NCBI RefSeq assembly: GCF_048771995.1
Contig: NC_133024.1
Coordinates: 997,001-1,061,000 of the forward strand
Length of the DNA: 64,000 nt
Direction of reading: 5' to 3'
From: Taeniopygia guttata
Taxonomy: Eukaryota > Chordata > Aves > Passeriformes > Estrildidae
This document shows positions 24,901-39,900 of this stretch, piece by piece. Within the stretch, counting starts at the first letter, position 1; the number at the start of each line of letters is the position of its first letter. The notes below the pieces were generated by a model. It was not told the origin of the DNA and ran no database searches. It saw nothing but the letters and a program-made list of their open reading frames with translations. A program made the position numbers and the translations under genes.

Positions 24901-27900
24901 TTGAGCTGGCTGGCTTCCTTTTAAAGTCCCCAATTTCATGGACCTTTCAGATTCATATGCTGTCTCTTGGTTTTTTACCGGTGGGAACAAAGGTATGTAA
25001 ATTCTGTGTGACAATGATGTGGGGCTGGGTTTGGACATCTACTCAAGAGATTAAACCAAGATAATACGTCAACTTGCATGGATTCATTTCCCCAGCAGTC
25101 TGAGGAATAATTCAGCATTTTCAAGCTGTGGAGACCCCACAAGTACATCTAAAGGCATCTGGAGGACCATCTACACAGCTCCTCCTTTGCTGCACTTCCA
25201 CCTCAACCAAAAAAATGGTTCCATTATTCATTACTTGATTAACTTCCTGCTTGCTGCCCTAGAGACACCACAAGGGCAAAACACCCCTGTGGTTCTAAAT
25301 TTACACAACCATGAATAGATCTAAAGCATTGGTACTTGCCATTTATTGAGGCAAGTACCAGTGCTTTATATGAGGTTTACAGACTATCCCTCTGTGGACA
25401 CAGAGGCTGACTGCAAATTTTGGAGTAATCCTGACTAGGTTTTTTTGAGCTATGAATTAAGGAAGAATACTGACCTAAAATTTACTCAAATGTGTGAATG
25501 CCAACCAGTGGTGATGAATGAAAGAGCAGCTATCCACTAACCTGAATTACAGGCTCATGAACATCTGAGGTATTCTCTTTTGGCATGTATTGCTTTAGTA
25601 GATCCTTATTGCAACTCACAAAAGAGCTTTCTTCAGGAGAAAGATCCTTAAGCAAGGATAATGCTTGTTTACAAGACAAAAACTCAGCAAGATCTGGTGC
25701 TCTGTTCCTCTTGCTGACAGCTGTAATCAGTTTAGTCAGTCTGTCTTCTTCCCATTCTGTGAGTGGTTGAGACAGTTCAAAAACTACAAATTCATTTGAT
25801 TTGGCTGGAAAAGGGAGAGAATGGTAACATTAACTATTAGATTATGTGATAGAGACTTGTCTGAACACCCACAAAAGAACAAAAAAGGACATAAAAACAT
25901 TCACATTACTATGTAAAATTTAAAAGTGTAAAACAATCAAACAGAAATTTAATAAAAATTCCTGATGGTTTTTCCAACAAGAACATAACTAATGCAGATA
26001 AACCTAATATTAAAAGATGCCTTGCATCTTCAGACCCACATTCCACTCAATTCATTAGGAACTGTATCCAAAGAAGGTACCAGTAACTTCAATAAACTTG
26101 CATCAACTAAAGGTTGCTGTCTGCTAAAATTTTATTCAGTAGTTTGCTTCAAACTACTTGTACTCCTTATGTAAAGCTGCCATTACTTATAATTTTTCTT
26201 CATACAGGTGGTAACTGTATAGGGAATACATTCTATTAAATGTCACACAGACAATGCTGACATCATCTTTTTCGTAGATGCTATTTGCAACAATTTTGCT
26301 TACGTAAAAACCTTGTATTATTGTGCCACTCTGAATATGTGAGCCAAAGTTATACTCTATTTACAGAGATTCATGCTGGAAAACCAAATAGAATGAGTCC
26401 ATAATACTCTGAGACTAAACAGCCCGTTTGGCCTTTTGTGGAAATTTTCTTCAATAATAATGCAATGGCTCACTGCAGTGTTGTCAAAGGTCAAGTCAAT
26501 CTCTACTTGCCAAGCCTTTTGTATAGCATATATAATACTCAAGAATAAGGACATTTAACACATCCATACATTTTAAAGGGAGAAGATGCTTTGTACTCAA
26601 GTCTAGTTTCAGAAGGCTTTCTGACAGAGACTACAATTAAATTGTTCTGATGTCTTTTTATTAAGTAGCAGTAGTTTTGAATCACATAATATTAGGTTTT
26701 TTTTCTTCCAAATAAAAGTACAGTGAAGTATTTTAGAAATGCAGAAGTAACCATCTACACTGGTACAGCCTCACCTTGAGTGCATGTATGCAATTTTGGG
26801 CATCACAAAATAAAAATGACATTAAGCTATCAGAGAGCATCCAGAGGAGGGCCACAAAGATGGTAAAGGGCCTTGAGGGGAAGTCGTACAAGAAGCAGCT
26901 GAGATGACTTGGCTTGTTCAGCTGCAGAAGAGGAAGCTAAGGACAGACCCCATTGCAGTTACAGCGTCCTTGTGAGGGGGAGAGGAGGGGCAGGCACTGA
27001 TCTCTGCTCTGGTGACAGTGACAGGACCCCAGGAATGGCCTGAAGTTGTGTCAGGGGAGGGTTAGGTTGGATATCAGGAAAAGATTCTTCCCCAGAGGGT
27101 GTTTGGGCCCTGGAACAGGCTCCCCAGGGAAGTGGTCACAGCACCAAGCCCGACAGAGTTCAAGAAGCATTTTGACAATGCTGTCAAGCACATGGTGTGA
27201 TTCTTGGGGATGGTGCTATGCAGGGCCAGGAGCTGGACTCAATCATGCTTCCAACTCCATGTATTTTCTGATTCTGTAATCTTTACAACATTATAGGCTT
27301 TCCTCTGCATTCAAGAAACACAGCTGAAAAACAACCACTTTACTGACGTGACCTTTTCATTGCACTTAAGGAAAGCAATTACTTACATGGCTGGCTGGTA
27401 ACTAACTTTCCCATCTGGGTTTCAATCTCTTCTACATAATCCACAGACAACCAAAGAAAAATAATTGTTGAAGAACAGCCACCACCACTTTTCCACCAGC
27501 CAAATCTTCTCAGATCCAGTGTATCCACTGTAAGCTCAATGTTCTTCAAAAACACTGTAGAAAACAGAATTGAAAAAGCCATGCTCTTAACAGCCATGGA
27601 CAGAGCACTACATATGCTGAGAGGCATGACAGGAGTGTATTAACACAATACTTATAGATTTTATGCCTTGCATTACATGAAATCCTGAGAATGCAATATT
27701 TAAGTCAGTTACATCAAGCTGTGTAAAACAAAGTTACCAAATTGTAACACAAAAATATAAACACCTGCATGCAGGATTCTTCCTGAAAAAATTGTTTTTT
27801 CCTCAAAATAACCACCATTAATACCTACAAATATGGAAAAAAGAATACTGCAAATCATTAATTCCTATATGCCTTCAGTCAACTCTGCTTAGAACTGCTC

Positions 27901-30900
27901 ATAAACCTTTTCCTACTAGACGTCATATTGGAAAATCAACTGAATGCAAATCTATATTCCTATTAACTTTAGTCCACACATACATTTTTGTAAACCTAAG
28001 GATCTAAAATGCTAGTTTGAAAAGTTCAATGTTTCACCTCAAAAACACGCATAGTCATATCTGCTATACTTCAACACCTAAAATATGCAGGAATATGGGA
28101 GGCACGCCATAAAAAACACAAATTGACCTTAAAAGTACAAGAAGCTGCTAAGTTGTTAATGCTTACACTATAGACACCAAAACTTTCATTTATTGAAAAA
28201 CACAAAAAATTATCTAACATCTTTGCGAGAGATAAATTATTTATAACAGAAATACATACTTAGTGTTTTAATGCAATACTTTAAAGATACCATTAAGAAA
28301 AGGCTAAAGAAAATTATCTTACCCTGAAATGGGATCACAATATTTTTCATTGTAAACTGAAATAAGATTTAAAAAAAATATATATTAGTTTACATTTTAC
28401 AAACTGATGAAAACAATATATGTATTTTTAAATATATGCATTTCTTTCCTTATAGTGAAATAAACTGAAAATATATTAGAATCATTATGTCTGGAAAACA
28501 CCATTAAGCTCAAGTCAAATATGCTTAGTTTGTGACCTCACACTGCCTGTATCACCTAAAAAACATTCCTAAAGGCACTGCAGAGCATAAGTGACAGTAA
28601 GTAACTTCCAGAAATGCAAGGCACTGAGAAATGAGCAGAAAGTTGCAGACTGCCTACAGGCTCCTTAAAAAGAAGAGAAAAGAACACTTGGGACAGAAGG
28701 AGCTAAAACAACCTGTGTGAAGCTGTCAGGTGCACTGCTTGAAGTAAGGACATGACAGAAGTGGTTCAACTTTATGCTGCTATTTCTTTCCATCAGTCTT
28801 TGAGTTAAAGGCCTTGAAAGATTGCACTTGCACTGCTGCTATGTTAAAGAGGCTTTGCTAAATGAAAAATGCTTTACTGTCACTTTGACAAAAGGTTATA
28901 TGTATTAGCAAAGGAGGTTTCCCCTGTGGCACCACAGTAGGCACAAAGTTGTGTTTCCCAAGCAAGATTTCTACTTTACACTTAAGAGCATTAATCCTAA
29001 ACTTATTTCAACTCATCCTTCAATTTTTCTGCCTATTAATTTAGAACATTTCCATGAAATGTTTTTGCAACTGCTGTTTTGTGAGAAGCTGAAATTGTTA
29101 TTACAATCCAAGATTTCAAAATGTCTTACAGAAGGCAAAAGAGATGCAGGTTCAAACATCTCTTTTTCAGTTGCAATATACAGAATGAACGTGGTCACAG
29201 ACCTGTTGAAACTCCTGGAGTTGGTGCTCCATTTAAAGAACATCTTCACTTATGTTTCTACACGCTGTGAGTAGCAGACTGTCTATACACTAAAGCTTTT
29301 AGTACTGTTTTTATGCTAGCTGAAGCCACAAAGCAAGCAACAAGTTTTTTTAAAAGGCAAGAGCATAGTATATATCTGAACGCTGATCATTATTAATTAC
29401 TTTATTAGAACACAACTACTATTTCAGAAAAGTAATAGGTCTTTATTTTAAGTGACATGATTTGGCCATTAATATGGCCCTTGTTTTCTGTTAGAATTCA
29501 TAAAAAACTTCCTGAGTATGACTTTTACTCCAGTATAGCATTTATACAGAACCTTTACATGTGAAAACTGTGGCTACAGCAAATCAGTTAGCTTTTATAT
29601 TGACAGCAATCCAAATGCACAAGGCAATGGACCACACACTCCATTGTTTAGCCAAAGGAATTTAATGCAACAGTAATAAAAACTCTGTGCTTCCACACTA
29701 AGTACCACTGACTTTGTTTAACCAGAATTTTAATTTTTAAATAGTCACAAAACAGCATAATAGAACAACTTACCCTAGCAGGACCTGTTGATAGACACTT
29801 AAATTTCCCAATGTGTAGTCTATCAAACTCAATATCCAGTGCCAGATTTGTCTGCTTTCTGGGTATGCTTCCAGAAGGTAAGCTAAGAGGACATTTATCT
29901 TCAATTGACTCTGCTAAAAACTGAAAAAAAAAAAAAAAAGTATTTGTTAGATATGCCTCTCTTGTAACTTCAGGAATACCTTTCTTCATGGTTGTAAGAA
30001 TTGACTCTCAAACTCAGCTTCCACATTAAAAAAACATTAAAAAGCTCTAAGTGTTATTACATTCTTTACTGACAATTTCCTTAGGGGTCTAACAGTACCT
30101 TGCTACACCTCCATTACCAAGACTCAATCTGTGTTCTTGACTTTTTACTAATTTAGAACCAAGACAAACAACGGAGCAACAAAATAATACCCTTCTTTCC
30201 ATAGCAAAGCTTCAGGATTCAGTTCTGTGCTTATGATTTAATTGATTCACCTGTGAGAAGAGGCAGCAGCAATGGCTCTTCTGGCTTGTTTCAGGATTAG
30301 ACATAACCCATATCCAGGTCAGAGCAAGTACCCAAAACCTAATTAAGTCCAAAATGGGGCAAACAACCTTTATGGCTACTTTTAGATTCAAGTTCTACAG
30401 CTAGGCTGACAGGAAAGGGAACTTCACCTTATCTCTGTCTGCTGTCAACAAAGATCCTGAACTTCTATAAGCCCGGAATGACACCAGAGGATTGGATGAC
30501 AAAATTAAACCACGATCAATGTAAAACTGTGTGAAAACAAATTTTTCCACAGATGTATCTTTATCATGTCTGTTTCTACCTCAGGTTACTATATGATCTT
30601 CTTGTTTTCTGAAATTAAGTATTTCCAAATGTTTATTCTCAAAACAGGAAATACATTGTGTGCAGCAAAAACACCCAAGCTTCAGAACCAGACTGTCCAG
30701 TATTCTATCTGTGAAATAAATTACTGCAGCTTCTGCTTGTGGCTGAGACCATAATAAACAATCATTTTCTATAACAAACATTACAGAAATAAGTTGGCAT
30801 AACAATACATAGGCCAAAAGCTGGACTACCTGCTCTGTGTGACTTTTCATCTTGTTTTCTAATTGCTTCTCTGAAAAACAGAAGTCAGACTGTTGGTCTG

Positions 30901-33900
30901 TTTCTTTACTTGTGGTGATACTATCCTGCATCAGCTCTGTGCATTGTGGTTCAGAAGGTCCATCTTCATCATCACTGGAAAGGATAACTAAAAAGGAAAA
31001 AAGAAGTATACATATACTACAAATTACAGACTTGTGAATATTTCATTCCTTGTGGATTTCAGACAAGTAAAGAATTCTGGCTCGCAGTCATGATATCAAA
31101 GTACACTGCTCAGACCGGTCAAGATCTGCTTGCATGGAATTGTATGCAACAAGCAGTGCTCTGCATCTTTACAAACACTTTTATACCAGATCCTCAACAT
31201 TATTTGGCTATTAAATGAAACAGGACACAGCACAGCTGCTTCAAAGAAGAGAGTAATTTTTCTCAGTTTTAGCATCATTAAAAATTAAAAGCTTGGTTTT
31301 TCCATAGCCACAAAATCAGCTGAAAAAAGAAGATTGGAATTCAAGAATCTTGCTGTCCATCAAGTTTCTCAGGTACCAGATCCTGACACTAGGCACTGTT
31401 CTCTAACCTCCACACTGCATTAACAACAACAGGACAGCAGACTTCAATCTTTGGTTCCCTATGTCTCAAGCAGCCAGTTAGCTCCAGCTCTCCCAGAACC
31501 GAGTGTAACAGCAGGAATTGTCACCAGCACAGGCACAGTACATACTTGGGTCAATGGAAACAAGGTGCTGATTACCCCTGCAGATTCTGTTCCGCAGCTT
31601 GCTCAGGTACTCGGATTTGTCCATCTTTAACTTCCTGATTGCAGGAACCCGTGGTGAAATCACATCCTCTCTGGTGGCAGAAAGCTGTTTCTTTGGCAAA
31701 TTTCTGGAAGGAGACTCTGAGGCAGAGGCCTCTGTGCGGCTGTGAGCAGGCCTTAAGTGGTTGTGGGTGGAAGAGTCTTTAGAGTCTCTCTCTGCTGGGC
31801 AATCTGACACCAGAATAGGATCAGATCTGTGGTTTTGTCCATCTTCACAGGGTATTCTGCAGCCAGGAGACTGAGCTGAACTCAAACTTTTATCTTCCTA
31901 GAAACAGGAATCAGAGATAGCATGCAAGTTTATTAATTGACATTTCTAGATGGTTCAGATCACTGATCTTAGCTACGTGCTAGAAAAAATAATTATAGCT
32001 TAACACAGTGACATTTAATGCTCAATTCTGGATAATGTCTCCCCGCTCATATTCCAAAGAGTATTATTACATAAAAGCATGAGGGACAACCTTTTAAAAG
32101 GCTACAGTGACCACTATTCAAACTGGACAAGGAACTATTTCTGATTTTCAGCAGCTCTGTCAGTGTCAGACATGGAGAGGCCAATAATCAGTGCTTTCTT
32201 TGCTTTCCAAAAGTGTGGCTTGCTCAACTGGATTTTACAGGTTTGATAACTGCCTGTCTCTGTACGGCTTAAATCAGAAGGCTACAGAGATGCCTTTATT
32301 ATCTATATTCAAATGCTTGAATATAAACCACACTGTGTACTTGACTGATGCCCTCCGTCTTTTATTTGTTGGGGTTTTTTTCAAATCCTAATGATGGGTA
32401 AGAACAAAATTTCAGGAAAAAGTACAACGGACTAAGGAGGAAGCAAAAAGGTGACATCTGCCAGATTCCAATAACCTCAGGTATACTTTGCAGTTTTGCT
32501 GTTAATGCCCCTAATTAGTCCCCAATTCTAGATCACCTGTGAAAGAAGATTCATTTAAGTAGCTAGATGCCTTCTTTTCAAAATTGTTTGAATCTATGCT
32601 CCTGCCTGAAGGAAACGTTGTCATTCATCTTTCTCAACCTTTCTGCTACAATAAGCACATTGTGATGATGTGGACAGAAGAACTTTTATTCACTCCTTGT
32701 GATGCATCACTGAACTACTTTACCTCAACAGGTTAACGCCTACTAATATATCTGTATAATAAATCCTATTTATTGGCATAATCCTTTTATTTGGGATGCT
32801 GCTAAGTATGTGTGAATGTGTGCTAAAATTAAGTGCAACTTACAGAGAATGCAAGTGACTTTTGTGGAACCTGTGCATTACAATCATCAGAAATATGGCC
32901 ACTATGTCTTCTTTTCCTTTTCTCAGAATCAAAAGAGCCCAATTCTTTTTGACTAAGAGTAGTGCTGCTCATGTGTCTGCTCCTCTTCTCCAGTTCACCA
33001 CAGTGCTTGTTTTCTGTGTCCAAAAAAAAAAAGTAATTTAACATACTATCTTTAAAAACATTTATATTTCTTCATATTGTTTATGTCTTATATAAAATGC
33101 ATGGAAGCAGGTGTAATAAGTTCTCCACAGTAAGTTCTTTCCTTTTTTAATTGTATATGGCTGCCAAAACATATTCCCTAAAATTGTTTTTTTTGCATTA
33201 TTAGTCAAGGGTATAACCAAATTCATAGCTCCCTTCCAAACAAAAATTAGCACTTTATACTCCACAGTCTTTCTTTATCTTCTACCACGTGCAATATTCT
33301 CAATTTCCTGTTCTAATCTGCAAATATGAGTAGCCAGCATAAAAAGATAACACATTATCCCTGGAGAATGTGCATAGAGGTCATAATTCTTCAGCAGTAA
33401 AAACAGATATTGTCTAGCATTAATGTTTTAGTAGGGTTCACAAACTATTTGAGTATTCTTAATGGATTACATTCTTCATTATAAGACTTTTTGGAAAATC
33501 AAGATTATATCAGTGCAGTGAGGGTGCACTGTCTCATTTTTCTTCCACAGATTTGATTCACCAGTTTTATTCCTATTTAAAACCAGGCATTTGACATATT
33601 TTTACTGTATCTGTAAAAAAAAAATGTATTCTGAGGAAACATATACACTGTGTGCAATACCTCAATTTATTTCTGTGCTCTCCTCACAGTAAAAAAGAAA
33701 AATATCCCAACAATCTCCAAAATTCATACTTAACTGCCAGATGACTGCTAACTACAAACCTTTCTTCTGCAGCTCTCGTCTTCTGAAAGAGACAGCATTA
33801 ATTTTTTCTGGTTCCTTAGAAGCCTTGGTCAATTTACACAGTTCATCATCTGTCTTTCTCAGGCAATGTTCAGACCTGGAAATAGTATTAACTGTGACTT

Positions 33901-36900
33901 ATCTTTAATTTTGAAATAATACTGAATAAAAATCCCAAGAGAAACAAGAGTTGACCAGACTTCAAACTTCTGCCTCTCCCACAAACATGTGTACCTTACC
34001 AAATGAAACACAAATTAATTCAGTCCAGTTATGGAAATACACATATACTCTAACATTATTAATGAAACAGATGCTTCTAAAAAGCACAGTATGAGAATCT
34101 GATATGCTTGAGATCAGACACTGAAACATGATTTTGCTTTAAGGAATGACTGCAACAAGAACACAAGGAAAAAAGAGAACAGTCAGTTGACTATCATTGC
34201 CTTTGTAAAAATATACTACATTCTCACCATATTTGTTAACTTAGATTCAGAACTGGTGATAGAATCCATTGAGTAAGATCTTAAAATGTGAAATTATTTG
34301 AAATAGAAATTCCTGCTCAAAAGGGCCTGAAACAGTAACTTTAAAGGTGGTGGAAAGGGATGGGCCATCAAAAGAACGAAACAGAAAAGAATTACAGTAC
34401 TTAATCCAAATGGATTTTGTGTTTATCATTTTATAATGTGTTCAAGTCAGAGTGTTGTGGTCTCAAATTTTCAAAGAGCAAGTGATCATCACAGCACTGA
34501 TATCACTGACAGCCAAGTTTCAACTCCTAAAAATCATCACCCACCATGGCAAAAAACATTCTTGACATCTCTAATCAGACAACCAAAACTGTTGAACGCT
34601 TTTTGAACAGATGACTACTCTTTAGTGACTCATCTGTAAATTGGTGTATCAGTGCTTTTTGGGAATTCTGTACAGACAAAGATTCCTGGAGTGCTCCAAT
34701 ACTACAGTGGTGAGCACTGGGAAAAAATTCCTGATTATCTTTCCATTCATAAAGAATCATGAACTGGACCAGACACAGAAGTAGTTTCCAATAAGTGCTA
34801 TTGTTCATTCTGTACATGGAACAAGACACTCAGTCTTACACAGACTAGGCAGGTCACTATAGAAAACTTTATTTTGGAACCCACACTTCTCTCTCAACTA
34901 AAATATTTGTATGCATAACAGCTGTATAGAGTTGACAGTCTTAAAAGACCATACAAAACCATCAAGTGTTTTTCAGTATTTGTTTTACACCAACATCACA
35001 ATTCGGGGATTTTAACAACAGAAAGCACGTGAATAGGGCTGTTTCAGCTAACAGATTTTCCTAAACATATTCGCTTTATACACAAATTCCACACGTTTTA
35101 TTTTCCATGCCAGCTTCGCTGAAAATTCAGTTTAAAATACACCCCTCAACAGATATATGCATCACCTACGAAGCTATGGCAATATATATTGTAAAGTGTT
35201 TTTAACAACCACGAGAAAGAAATACTGTAAACACTTTAAAACCCTAGCTTTCTTTCTCTTTAAAACCTACCTCAAATTCATTAGTTATACTGACAGGTCA
35301 GTGCTCACTTAAATAAGTGCATTTCACACTGGGTTGTGGTAAAGCAACAAAAATTCACCAATTCTGTAATACAAAGAGCATGAATGGAAAGAGGAAGCTG
35401 GCAGTAAGTTTTAGCTGGTAGAGATAAGTTCATTTATTATCACCCTGTTCTGATGCCACACAATTCTTTAACTCAATCAGAAATTTTTACAGTACAGAAC
35501 AAGCACAATTTTCAGCAATACAAAGCATGCATTCTGGCTACTCTGATGGTGCAAGAGTCTCTCTGTATGATCATGTGCATAAATGTGCACAACCCTTACA
35601 AGAGGGGAGCTTTTATTATTCTCCTCCAAAGAAGAGCCCCCAAATGAATCAGTGCCAAGTCTGTGGAATGCACTGACTTTACTCCCAGATACGTGACCAG
35701 GATCAAGCCATGACTTTGCTGAAATAATTCCTCAATTCTCCATTTCCCATATTGTATCTATGACAAGTTGCACTAAAGTGCTAGTCACTGGGGAAGGGAG
35801 AAAAGCCATCCTTTTCTGGATGCTGGTTCCTGATAACAAGCTTTTTACACAATACGTTAGAAAACCATGGACAGGTACAGATTATTAATCATTCAAACAA
35901 TGAACCACTCCAAATCTAAAGCAAGGTGAGTTCACAACTACTACAAAAGATTGCCAGCTCAAACTATTACTGTGCTTAATATATGATACTGTGCTCCAGA
36001 TATGAGTCAGAAAAAATACACAAGATACACCCTCAGATTTAGAGCGTTAAATACAAGAGTTCATGTTTTCCTCTCTATAAATCCATTACCTCCCATCATC
36101 CAAAACTTTAAAAAGTTAAAAAACTTCCAGATACCGAAAAATTAGTCTTATTTTGCAATAAAATAAAACAAACTCCAAAAACCTAAACTCACAGGAATCC
36201 AAATGAACACCCCACACTTCAGCCAGCCTTAAGTCACAGAAAATTATTAGCAAAAAATATGATACTTTAAAATGAGACAACCTAATAAACTGCTCTCTCT
36301 AAATCTCATTTAAATTGCAGCTTTGTCAGATTAATCTAAGTAGGAACAGGCAACTGAATAGGAAAAAAAATTGCTATTAATTTCAGTTCTCTAATATTTT
36401 GATGTATCAGAATGAGGAATATGACTGACTTTTCTCTATTTTAACTTGGGAATTTTTAATTACTCCTGCCTTAAAAAAAAAAAAAAACAACAAAAAACCC
36501 CATCATTCTTCATCTTTCTACTGTCTTCCTCAGAATTTCCTGTTATTTTTCCCTGTGGAAAATTTGCTGTTGTAGCCATAACAGACAAAAAGAGGCAGCT
36601 TACTTTGAATACAACTGCCACCTTAGAACAAAATATCTGTTATCTAATCTTAATATCTGACTTCTGCTAGTTTTATATGTCAAACATTACTGTGATGCTC
36701 AGTCAACCTAAATATAGGAAGAAAAGATGAAAAGTAGATGTTAAGTGATAGGAGGACACACATAGCCCTTAACCAAAGCCACCCTGTTAGGAATACTGAC
36801 ACCACCAGTGGGTTAATGTGAAAAGAAATTAATTATCACAGAGAGGAATTTGGAGATATTTTTGCAAAAGAAGTTTTTGAAATCATGCTAGAACACACTA

Positions 36901-39900
36901 ACACCAACAGGAAAGCAAGATTTTGGTTCTGGACACAAAACCACCTTAGATGTGTTAGAATTACTTTTGTTTCTTCCCAAATCAAAGCAGTGATGCATTG
37001 CAAACAGAAACTCCTTCTAAGAAAGAAAAGTAGCCTTTTAACATCGGGTCCAGCAAACCAGAACAAATGCAATGTTAAAATGGCTCATTGGAGAAGCGTG
37101 TTAATTTGCACTCAACAAACCAATCTCTCGATTCAAGAAAAGAGTAGAACAAAAGTTGTTTCAGGGAAATTCTGTTCCACTGTGAAGTTAGGTCATTTCA
37201 GGAAGACTGGCAAAATCAGCAGTGAGTAACATACCTTTCAGAAAGAAAAGAATTTTCATGAGGAGAACTTAACATTTGACATGTCTGTAGGCTGGCAACA
37301 GCTGATGAGGGCAGTTGACCCAATTGCAATTTGTCTGCAGCAGGTAAATTTGCATCAATTATTACGTGGCTGTCTATGTACTTTCTTCCAATTTTCGTAC
37401 TCAGGACGTTCGTCAAGATAACTTTGGGTTGCCTGCCATACATATAATAGTAAATGATAAGTACTGCACTGCAATCTACAGAAACAAGCTTCTTGTTAAA
37501 TTCATGTATCCTAGAGGCTTGGAATTAAACATCAGCATTTTGTAGTCCCTTAGGGGCAAAAAAAAAATTAATAATAATCACATTAATGTACATGGAAAGC
37601 AGGCAAACACAAAATAAGACCAAGGTAAGAAAAACTAGCCATGTAGTTTTATCTTAGCCAGATACTATGCACACCGCATTGCCTCTAACATATCCTGCAG
37701 TACTGTTTAAAAACTGGTAAATATTTCCCTCTAAACGGCTTCCATGCAGCATCTGTACACATTTGTCAGACTCTGGAACAAATAATCTTGATTTTCCTGT
37801 GAACAAGAAGCCTCCAGTAAAACAGCAAATTTTCTAAAGCACTTAGTGAAAAGGTAGAAAAGTAGCCCGTACACAAAAGGTAGCATTAGATTTTATTCCA
37901 CTCCTCAAATATGAGGTGGCACTCTATAGTATTGCAAGGCCCAGAAAAATACCCCCAGGTGTTAAAACAGACCAGCATCAAAAATAAGCCAAGCAGAAAT
38001 ACAGAGGTGCAACTCCTACTTGAACACACACATAATGAGTAAGAGCAGCTCAGCTTCATACAGTGACACAGCAGCCAGCTTGTTGTACAGCCCATATCCA
38101 CTTCCTTCCTCAGACTGGGATTTAATGCTACCACTCCATTGCAATTTATTTTATATTAGGTTGTAAGGCTGTGGCCTTTTTGAATGTGTTTTGAACAACA
38201 ATGCCTTTTGGGAATTGACTGCATAATTCTCCTGTTGCCTGTGTTCATCCTCCAGCACAGGCTCTGTGACATCTGGAGAGCACTCACATCTCCTCTGGCA
38301 CCAAGATGTAAATTTGCTTTTCATCAGGACACTACCTTCCAGACACGATTGCAGAGACCCACAGGGGATAAACAATTAAGAGATACAATTAAAGATGAAA
38401 ATTCTAATACTGAAGAACATGTAGACTGGATGTAACCTCCAGTAAAGGAAGCCCCTAAACTGTCTGTCATCAGAAGCTCAACAGAAAATCCAGAGAATAC
38501 AGCATTCACTCCAGCCATACTTTTCCCTGAATATCTACAATTGACCACTGCTTGCAGGGCTGCAAAGAAGATACTAGACTTGCTATGCTTTTCTTCTGAT
38601 CATTTATGACAGTTTACCTAATTTCATGAGTAGTCTAAAGCAGTAACAGTGAAAATACACCTTGGTATCTCCTCTTAGAAAAGCGCTGCAGTTAAATTCA
38701 AGTGTATTCTTTTCACAAGAATAAAAAAAAGCCAAACATTTAGAGAATCCAATGGCTAAACCATAATTAATTGGTCTTGACAGTACAAGATCATCTAGAA
38801 GCCATTTGATCAGAAAAAACACTAAAGCATGCCTGGCACCATCTCTTGGTGAAGGAAAACCAAAGGCAATTATTCCTATTTCTAAAACAAGTATTTACCA
38901 TAGTCTCTCATCTACCTCGCCAAAACTGAAAAAAAACCACAAAGGCAATGAAAACATAGTTATGCATGTAATGATGGAAAAAAACAAAGAATATATAATG
39001 AAAAATGTTGTTAGCTGCCCATGACAAGTCTCATGTTGCTTTTCATAGGCAAGAAAACAATTATCCTACCTTATACACCACAGGAACAAAAGCTATTGTT
39101 TATACCACTTTGGGGAAAAATGCTTGACATCTATTTCACACAAGTCACAGCTGCTTGATATGGTTCCCTACCCAACTATCATATTGTGTACACATACCAG
39201 TGCTGGAACTGCTGTCTCCAACTCATTCAAATTTGTATTAGAAAGTGATGAACATGAGACAAGGAGACTGCTGGCTCATTTGGGACTAAACTACTACTAA
39301 TTGTTTACACCACTGACTTCCTGGCTATATTCTTTTACTAGTAAACCCACGTTCCGGGAAATAAATATTTTGGCAGTGGGATGTCACATACTGTTTGAGG
39401 GGTGTTCCCACAGCCCTTACACAGGCTGAGGGTCTGTCCTGTGTTTACAGAATAAAGTCACTGATAGACTTGATGGGTATTCAGCTATCTGAGCTTCTGC
39501 AGCACATGCACAGCCCAGAAGCTCCTTGCACTTTCAGAGCCCAAAGGAATAACGTGACACACTATCAGTAACAGGAATCTCTGATTGATGCATTCACTGA
39601 CAACACTATTGTGAGGAAACCTTTTGATTGTCTGAGATTGGCTCCTATCAATAAAGCAGATTGCTTCTAAAATCTAATAGGAGTTTACCATTAAGACTTA
39701 TTTCCTATTTTGTAATGCAAATGAAAAATGCCTCACTGGGAATAAAAACTATTGCATAAGTAAACAACTTCCTTCTTTCCTCTTTCTGGTTTTGTCAGTT
39801 CTCAGACTCTTGCTCAACAAACACCACCTCTTTAGAACCTGTGTGCTCTTTCTACTTATGATGCAATGAAGTCCCCATGTTGATTCTGACTTTCTGAGAA

